A model generated the notes under the pieces. That model was not told the origin of the DNA and made no database searches. It was given only the letters and a program-made list of their open reading frames with translations. Below, piece after piece: positions 57,385-64,000 of a stretch of DNA of 64,000 nt (the first letter of the stretch is position 1; each line of letters begins with the position of its first letter). The stretch is from Asterella californica. Taxonomy: Eukaryota; Streptophyta; Marchantiopsida; Marchantiales; Aytoniaceae. The position numbers were made by a program, and so were the translations under genes. The DNA lies in the NCBI GenBank assembly GCA_036924285.1, contig JAYKYS010000015.1:6262001-6326000 (forward strand), written 5' to 3'.

Positions 57385-59756
57385 ATGGCCAACCAAGGAT
57401 CATCAAGTGGAGGTGCTGCTGCTGCTCAGCAACTTGTTCAGTTTGATGCTGCTACGATGAAGATGTTCTAGGCTTTTTCCATGTTCATGCAGCAGCAGCA
57501 GAGCACAGAGAGGAAGGAGGTGTTAGCAACCAAGGCGTTGCAATCTGTGGTGCACCAGATGGATCAGTTCAAGGGGACAGATATTTCCAAGTACGTGCGA
57601 TACTATGCTAGGGAGATGGAGGTGAACAAGGTACCTGAGAAGGAGATGGTGGAGAACTTTGAACTTGCTGTTGTCCCTGAGATTCGTGGGCGTGTGAAGG
57701 AGCTCAAGCAGCAGCAAGGACAGAGTTGGGAGAGCTTTATGCGCGCTTTGAAGGAGGAGTACTACACTGAAGATTCAGAGAGGGTGACCAAGAGAACATT
57801 CTTGGAGTGGGTGATGAAGCCTAACAAAGGTTTGTCTGTAAATGAGTTGTTAAGGGAGTTTGATCGTCAGTATGCTCAGCTTTCTAGGACACAGAAGCTT
57901 ACACTAGAGGTGGAGAAGACCGAGCTTTTCCTACAAGCAGCGGACGTGACTATTCAGGAGAAGCTTGAGCTGTTGCTGGAAGACAAGAGTGAGGAGAGAG
58001 GATTGAAGACTGATTGGAAGGAGGTCGAAGAGGCTGTTTCTTTGCTGACCAAGAGACAGAGAAGAAGGGACAAGGTGGTGGTAAGTGAAGCAGCACCTCT
58101 GATAATTCCTGTCAAGCAGTTGCCTACTAAGCCCGCTTTGGTAATTGCTAGAGAGGAAGACTCACCGCTTGATGAGTTGATTAAGGGTATGAAGGAGCTT
58201 AAGCTTAAGCTCACTAGGTTAGAAGAGAAGGAGCAGAATGTACAGCCTGCTATGCAGAGACCTCAGATGAGAGAAGGCTTCGTTCATCGTTGTATATGGT
58301 GTGATAGCCTAGACCATGTAAGAGATGATTGTGGAGAGTTTTCAGATGCATTGAGGAAGGATCTGATCTTCTTCAAAGATGGTAAGATCCATTTGAGAGA
58401 GACTGGGATGATGTTGGGAACCAACTTTGGCAAGGGTGGTATGAAGAGACTTGTGAATGAGATATCAGCATCACATGCTGTTTCTCTTGTGAATGCTGCT
58501 ACCTGTGGAGTGAAAGTGGAGATGGAGAGAGAGAAAGGGACTACTGGGTTGTGGTCAGATGTAGTACGGTCCGTAGCTAGAACAGAGCTAGACAAAGATG
58601 TGTTACGAAGGGTTGGCAACTCAATTAGAGAAACTACAGGATGGAATGATCCTGTGGATACTATGTCAGTGCATGCTTATGTTGCAAGAAGTCAGCATGA
58701 AGCTGTACTAGAAGAAAAACGCAGGAGGGAGGATGCAGGTGAGGCTTCTACAGCCAAACGACCTGCTACAAGGAGTGAAAGGGCTAGACCAGAGGCAAGG
58801 CAGGAGACAACACCTACTCGGGAGGAAACTATGGAGGATCTACCACCTACAACACCAAAGGAGAAGGAGAGAAGCAAGGAGAAGGGTAAGATGCCTGCAT
58901 ATAAACTTCAGTCTGACATTGAGATTGCTACAGACCTGAAGCAGGTGTTAGAGAATCGTATCTTGAATGGGAAGGTTGAGTTTACTCTGGGTGAGATTCT
59001 TGGGATAGCAAAGCGTGAGTTCCATGAGGTTATCATAGATATCATCAAGAGGAAACGTCAGATTTTGGGTGAAGCAGCTACGCTTAACGCTCTAGGGACC
59101 AAACTGTCGGAAGATGAGGAAGATGAGATTGCTGGTTATTGCTCTCAAGTATCAGAGGGAAGATCAAATCAGCACGTGAGGTTTGAAGATGAGGTGGAAG
59201 CATCGCAGAAGAGCCATTATTCTCACAACCATTGGGCGAGAGCAACCACAAAGACCTTAGTGAAGCTAGGAGATCTAGAGGAACCTGTGGTGGCATTGAT
59301 TGATCATGGCTCAGAGATTAATCTGATGTCTAAGGAGTTGTACAAGCGTGGGAGATGGCCCATAGACACCGACCACTGATGGCTTATCCGCGCTGCCAAC
59401 AACCAGAGGGGAGAACTCTATGGTGCTTGTCCCAACATCAAGGTAACTGTGGGTGACATCAGTGATGTTCAGAATTTCTTTGTGCAAGACATGTCAACCT
59501 ATCCTATCATTCTAGGGCAGCCTTACATTACTGCTGTTAGAATGGAGACACGAGTTATGGATGATGGTTCAGCCTATGCTAGGATACGTAGTAGAGACGG
59601 CAAAAGAGCTGTTCAGTTTTGACTGTTGCTGCAGAACATGAGAGGAATCGTGATAGCTTGAGAGACCGTCCACTGCCTAAGATTACTCAGGAGTTTAGAG
59701 AGTCTAGGGGTTTTGGCAGAGTACCATTGAAGAGCGAGACTTCAACGGTACAGTAG
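57385..59756 (+). pseudogene. Gypsy Gag-protease, three lesions
   Basis: ATG at 57385 (MANQGSSSGGAAAAQQLVQF) is in frame with the long ORF, but codon 29 is TAG (57469-57471). Gag follows (FKGTDISKYVRYYAREMEV... SWESFMRALKEEY), a CCHC knuckle CIWCDSLDHVRDDC near 58291-58332, and a Lys/Glu-rich linker. The protease motif VALIDHGSEINLMS is near 59290-59331, with DHG where DSG or DTG is usual. TGA at 59377 interrupts the protease just before WLIRAANNQ. A missing T in a T-run at 59617-59620 shifts the frame relative to the minus copy. The frame then ends at TAG 59754-59756. Confidence 0.9.
59708..59756 (+). promoter_or_regulatory. Candidate -1 programmed frameshift signal between protease and pol
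   Basis: GGGTTTT at 59708-59714 is in X XXY YYZ register (G GGT TTT in the protease frame). Spacer GGCAGA spans 59715-59720. Arms 59721-59732 (GTACCATTGAAG) and 59740-59751 (CTTCAACGGTAC) form 11 pairs with one A/C mismatch around a 7-base loop. The zero-frame TAG is 59754-59756. The -1 frame is blocked by TAG at 59705-59707, so it opens exactly at the heptamer. The signal is also present in the minus copy. Confidence 0.62.
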
Positions 59757-62700
59757 AGATAGGATTCTCGCCTGATCCAATAAAGCATGAAGCTTTATCC
59801 ACTAGCTTCTTGGATTGACGTCATGTGGATCAGTATGTTATAGGAAGGTTGAGAATCTGAAGAGGTTTGAGAGGCAACATGTGAAGTATGTACAGCAGTC
59901 TTTGTGGGATAATGGAGAGTTAGCAAGAGATGAATACGTATCTGGAGTGTTTGAAGAGCAGTATTTGGTAGATACTATAGGGGAGTTGAAATCGATAGTA
60001 GAAAGTTCTATAGATGATGTAGATAGAGTGGTGAGAGTGAGCTCCAAGGAGCTTTATGATGTAATTGATAAGTTTATAGATCGGCAAGAGGTGTATGTGG
60101 AGACCAAGTACAAGTCAGTGGCAAAGAAAGTCAAACCAGTGGCTTTGCCTTTACCACTCGATTACAATCAGAAGATGGAGCAAGCTGCACGAGAACAGAC
60201 GCTTAGAGGACCGAGAAGAATTGGGCACCAGTTTACAGAAACAACACTGAAGGACCTGAGGATTGGAGGTGATGGATTTCTTACTGAGCAAGAGAAGAAG
60301 AGCTTCAAGGAGATGCTATCTAGACATGGTAAGGCGTTTGCGTTTGAGTCACATGAAGTAGGATGTGTAGATCCAAGTATAGTTGCACCTATGGTAATCT
60401 TTACTATACCGCATGTGCCTTGGAATCTACGTCATATCCCTGTACCTAGAGCTCATCTACCAAAGTTGATAGACTTGCTCAATGAGAGGATTAGGATGGG
60501 TATCTTGGAACCATCTATAGCTCCCTACTCTAGCAGATGGTTTACTGTTCCGAAGAAGAGTGGAGCTTTGAGATTCATTCAAGATATGCAGCCAGTTAAC
60601 AAGGTGACTATCAGGAATATGGGTATAGGACCTATTGTAGACGAGTTTGCAGAGGCTTTTGCTGGTCGTGCTATCTATTCAATGGGAGACTTATATTCAG
60701 GTTACGATCAATTTCAGTTATCCTCTGAGAGTAGAGACTTGACTACAATGAGGACACCTTTGGGGTTACTAAGGATGTGCACCTTGCCACAAGGTGCTAC
60801 CAATTCTATAGCACATATGATGAATGGCATGAATAAAGTTTTGAGGGATTTCATTCCTGAAAAAACTATGCCATTCCTTGATGATGTGCCGATCAAAGGG
60901 TGTGCTGAGGAGGAGAAGAATGAGGTAATGGATCAGAGGGGGTGCCGTAAGTTTGTTGCAGATCACATAGCTGATTGTGATAAGATATTGAGTCGACTGG
61001 AGGAGGTTCATTTGACTTTATCAGGAGCAAAGTCTGTATTTGGAGAACAGGAGGTGTTAATAGTGGGGCACCTATGTGGATCTTAAGGTCGGAAACCTTG
61101 TCCGAACAAGGTTGATGCCATTCGAAGGATGAAGGAAACATGTGGATCAGTTACCGAGGTGAGAAGATTTCTAGGTGCATGTGTGTTTTATCATATATGG
61201 ATTCCACACTTTGCTCATGTAGCAGATCCGTTGTACAAGCTGCTGAGGAAGGGGCAAAGATTTCAGTGGCAAGAGGAGCAAAGCGAGGCTATGAGGAAGT
61301 TGAAGGATCTTTTGGCTTCACCACCAACTCTACGGAAGGTAACATATGAGTTGGGCAGATCTGTTATCCTTACTGTTGATACTAGTCCTATTGGCATTGG
61401 ATGGGCTATAGGACAAGATGATCAGGAAGGAAATAGATATGTGGTGCGTTTTGGTGCTAAGGTATTAAGTTCACGGCAGAGAGACTACCCTCAGGTCAAG
61501 AGAGAGCTATGGGGAGTAGTTACTGCGATGAAGAGTGATAAGGAATACTTGATAGGAGCACCTGTGGTTGTGGAGACAGATTGTTTACCTCTCTTAGGAA
61601 TGATCACTAGCTGTACAACTCCAGATATTGCCATGTTGAGGTGGATAGCATATATCAAGTCCTTGAACCCAGAGTTTAGACATATTGTAGGAAAAGACAA
61701 TCCTGTGGCAGATATGTTATCAAGGGCTAGGTATTACGATGAGAAAGAAATGATAGATGATCAGGAGGATGTGGGAACAGAGTTCTATTCTAGTGCTCTT
61801 GCTAGAAGGGATAGAAGCTATTTTGCAGCCTCGTTGGAGTTTTTTGAGGAAACTGTGTATGATGGCAAGTGGTTGGATCTTGGGCGCTATTTGAGTTCAC
61901 TGGAAAGGCAAGAAGGTTGGTCTGATGCAGATTTCAAGAGGATCCGTAGAATAGCTTATGGTTACTTTTTACATGGAAGACATCTATGGAAGCGCCCTAA
62001 GCTACAAGGAGGTGTACCACAGCGGGTGGTATGTGACATAGAATTGCAGCAGAAGCTGATCAAGGAGTTCCATGAGAGTTTATGGGCTGGTCATAGAGGA
62101 GTTTGGGCTACATTTGCCAAGATGAAGGAGAAGTATTGGTGGAAGGGTATGTATAAGGATGTAGTACAGTTTGTTTCATTCTGTATACCTTGCCAGATGT
62201 ACTCCAATGTACGCCATCGTGATGGATTGCATCCTACTTATCCTTTAGGCATTCATTACAAATGGGTAGTGGATCTGGTAACTATGCCGTTTGGGCTTGG
62301 ACAAATGAGGTATCTAATCTTGGCTAGAGAAGATCTATCTAACCAAGTCGAAGGCCGTGCCCTGAGGACGAAGACCACTGCTAGTGTCTGCCGCTTTCTA
62401 CTTGAAGATGTTATTTGTAGGTATGGGTGTGTGGGAAAGATCACTGCAGATAGGGGTGAGCTGGATGCACAAGAAGCAGTTGAGTTCTTCAAGCGATTGG
62501 GAATCAAGTTGGCGTTAACCACTGCTTACAATCCTGAAGGGAATGGCAAGAGCGAAAGAGGTCATCCGCCAATCATCAAAGCTTTGGTAAAAGCTTGCAA
62601 GGGTAAGATCCGTGAATGGCCTAGACTGCTACCATTTGCTTTGTGGGCAGATCGTACAACTCATAGTACCGTTACAGGTTACATGCCAGCAGAGTTGATA

Positions 62701-63219
62701 CTAGGGCAAAAACCTGTGATGCCGATTGAGGAGGTTGTGCCTACTTGGAATGTTTTGCCATGTGAAGATGATAGAAGTACAGAGGATCTTCTTGCGCTAA
62801 GGATCCAGCTGTTAGAACGAAGACCTGAGGATGTTGCCAAAGCTGTGGAAAGGTTAAAGACTGCTAGAGAGAGAAACAAAGGCAGATTTGATAGAACGCA
62901 TAGATTACGACCCAAACCAGTTAAGGAAGGTGATTGGGTGTTAGTCTATGATAGTAGTCTTGATAATCAGCATAGCGCTATCAGAAAGTTTTCCAAGAGA
63001 TGGTTCGGACCTTATGTGGTGTTAGAAGTTTATGATAATGCCACATACTCTTTGAGAGAGTTAGATGGTGCAATGCTCAAGATACCAGTCGCAGGGAAGA
63101 GAATCAAGCTCTTTAGAAGGAGAGGGGAGGACCAGAACATTGCAGAGCTTACTGAGGATGAAGCTGAAGACTCAATGGAGGTTGAAGATGAATTTGAAGC
63201 TAAAGCTGAAGAGTCTTGA
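59714..63219 (+). pseudogene. Gypsy Pol: RT, RNase H, integrase (two lesions)
   Basis: It enters in the -1 frame at TGG 59714. One base is missing near 59812 (TTCTTGGATTGA versus TTCTTGGGATTGA in the minus copy), which makes a stop. RT follows with MGDLYSGYDQFQL and FLDDVPIKG. TAA at 61084-61086 replaces a Tyr codon of the minus copy. RNase H (VILTVDTSPIGIGWAIGQ), the integrase zinc region (HESLWAGHRG...CIPCQ) and DDE core (KWVVDL, ITADRGELD, SERGHPPI) are open to TGA 63217-63219. The part after 61129 alone is 696 codons and uninterrupted. No chromodomain was seen. Confidence 0.93.
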
Positions 63220-63267
63220 TCTGGATCTGGCACATACCGGAGGATGTGCAGGTTCAGAGGGGATGGA

Positions 63268-64000
63268 TGTCGCGCTACTTGGCGGCTACATGCTTGACTT
63301 CTACTCCGACGCTTAGGTTTAGTAGTTCTAGAAGTTAGCTCATACTACTTCTAGTCCTTTATGTATATGTTTGACACCTTTGCATACGGTGTTAATACTA
63401 TTTTGAGTCTTAGTAGGCTGATAGTATGTTAGTTATCTTGTTCAAGCATTTGTGCGCTTGTGCAAGTGACTTCTTACTTGTCTATAACGTTCAATGTATA
63501 TAACTTAGGGTTTCCATGCTGATAGGGGTTTGAGCTCATGGGTTGTACTTACTAGCTGATTTAAGTTAATTTTCGGGGTTACGGGTCGTTTTAGGTAGTT
63601 TAAGTTTTACGCTGGCACTCTAGGGGGCTTGACGTGGTAACCTATGAGTGTAGATAAGTTACCAGGTAGTTTAAGGCACAAAAGGACAGTCAAGTGGAGC
63701 TATGAACTCCCATTGGTTCATTTTTGTCTTTTGTAAAACTCTAAGTTTAGAAACAGAGCTCTAGAGGAGAGTTCGAGCAATTGGTGAGGTATCTTCGAAA
63801 TCTGAGAACACAGGAAGAGAGAGCTCGTCGTGCCAAGCACTGTCAGTGAAATTTTTGCTCGATTTGGATCAATAAACAAGGAGTTATGCCCAATTGAAGT
63901 TCGGATTGTGCCAAAACTGCGTCACTTTTGTTGATTTTGGGGTTTTCGATGCCAATTGCAGCAGAATTGAGGAAATCACTTCAAAACTTCGTGGTTGCGT
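63268..64000 (+). repeat. Gypsy 3' LTR (plus copy), truncated by window end
   Basis: First 733 bp of the LTR, offset 7313 bp from the 5' LTR, with three differences. The outer end and the right target duplication lie beyond the window. Confidence 0.93.

Larger units (their letters stand above)
55955..64000 (+). mobile_element. Ty3/Gypsy retrotransposon, young but defective (runs off the window)
   Basis: The 5' LTR is 55955-57372, gag-protease 57385-59756, pol 59714-63219, and the 3' LTR begins at 63268 and is cut at 64000. The purine tract CAGAGGGGATGGA precedes the 3' LTR. The 733 bp of the two LTRs that can be compared differ at three places (56169/63482, 56608/63921 and 56635/63948 approximately), about 99.6% identity. 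After the 5' LTR, GGATCAGATATC resembles an initiator-Met primer site with one base missing. It sits in the last visible exon of the FCP1/NIF-like gene. Confidence 0.95.

Overview
The window looks like nuclear DNA of a land plant. It has spliced plant genes (a small complex III subunit, a class I carboxylesterase, a galacturonokinase remnant), plant-style Copia and Gypsy LTR retrotransposons, and several decayed PIF/Harbinger DNA transposons. Long noncoding stretches and the style of the transposons would fit a bryophyte or lycophyte better than a compact angiosperm, but that is an inference and no species is claimed. No rRNA operon, CRISPR array or bacterial-type operon was seen.

Layout. 0-1.9 kb: decayed PIF/Harbinger remnant with an accessory ORF (+) and a transposase (-) facing each other. 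3.75-5.4 kb: two-exon gene for a 61-residue protein resembling the complex III QCR10/6.7-kDa subunit (-). 7.26-23.61 kb: a region bounded by Harbinger-like inverted termini and TAA on both sides. It holds one Harbinger accessory ORF (+, left end), one Harbinger transposase (-, right end), galacturonokinase exons (-), a Copia RNase H fragment, a complete but inactivated Copia element (11554-16584) and two tandem arrays. 23.6-27.1 kb: AT-rich noncoding DNA with a diverged duplication. 27.15-27.89 kb: intronless six-helix HdeD/DUF308-like membrane protein (+). 28-33.5 kb: mostly noncoding, with a fold-back element, hairpins and tRNA-like repeats. 33.58-39.40 kb: Gypsy element on the minus strand, gag deleted, pol nearly open. 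39.8-42.2 kb: Harbinger accessory ORF, FCP1/NIF-like pseudogene and transposase fragment, all (+). 45.4-47.8 kb: Harbinger trihelix ORF plus transposase (+). 49.6-51.2 kb: perfect hairpin, 220-bp tandem duplication and the carboxylesterase (-). 51.3-53.2 kb: five-copy 392-bp tandem array just upstream of the esterase. 54.8-55.95 kb: second FCP1/NIF-like gene, interrupted by a young Gypsy element that runs from 55955 past the end of the window.

The most interesting signal is in the Gypsy family. In both copies the gag-protease frame ends 39 bases after a GGGTTTT heptamer in X XXY YYZ register. The pol frame is -1 relative to it and opens exactly at that heptamer. Six bases downstream lies a hairpin of 11 pairs, one mismatch and a 7-base loop. 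This has the layout of a -1 programmed ribosomal frameshift signal. The second is the 16.35-kb interval that may be one very large Harbinger-type unit carrying host gene exons. Most host-like genes here are small or broken, and the landscape is dominated by transposon insertion, decay and local duplication.
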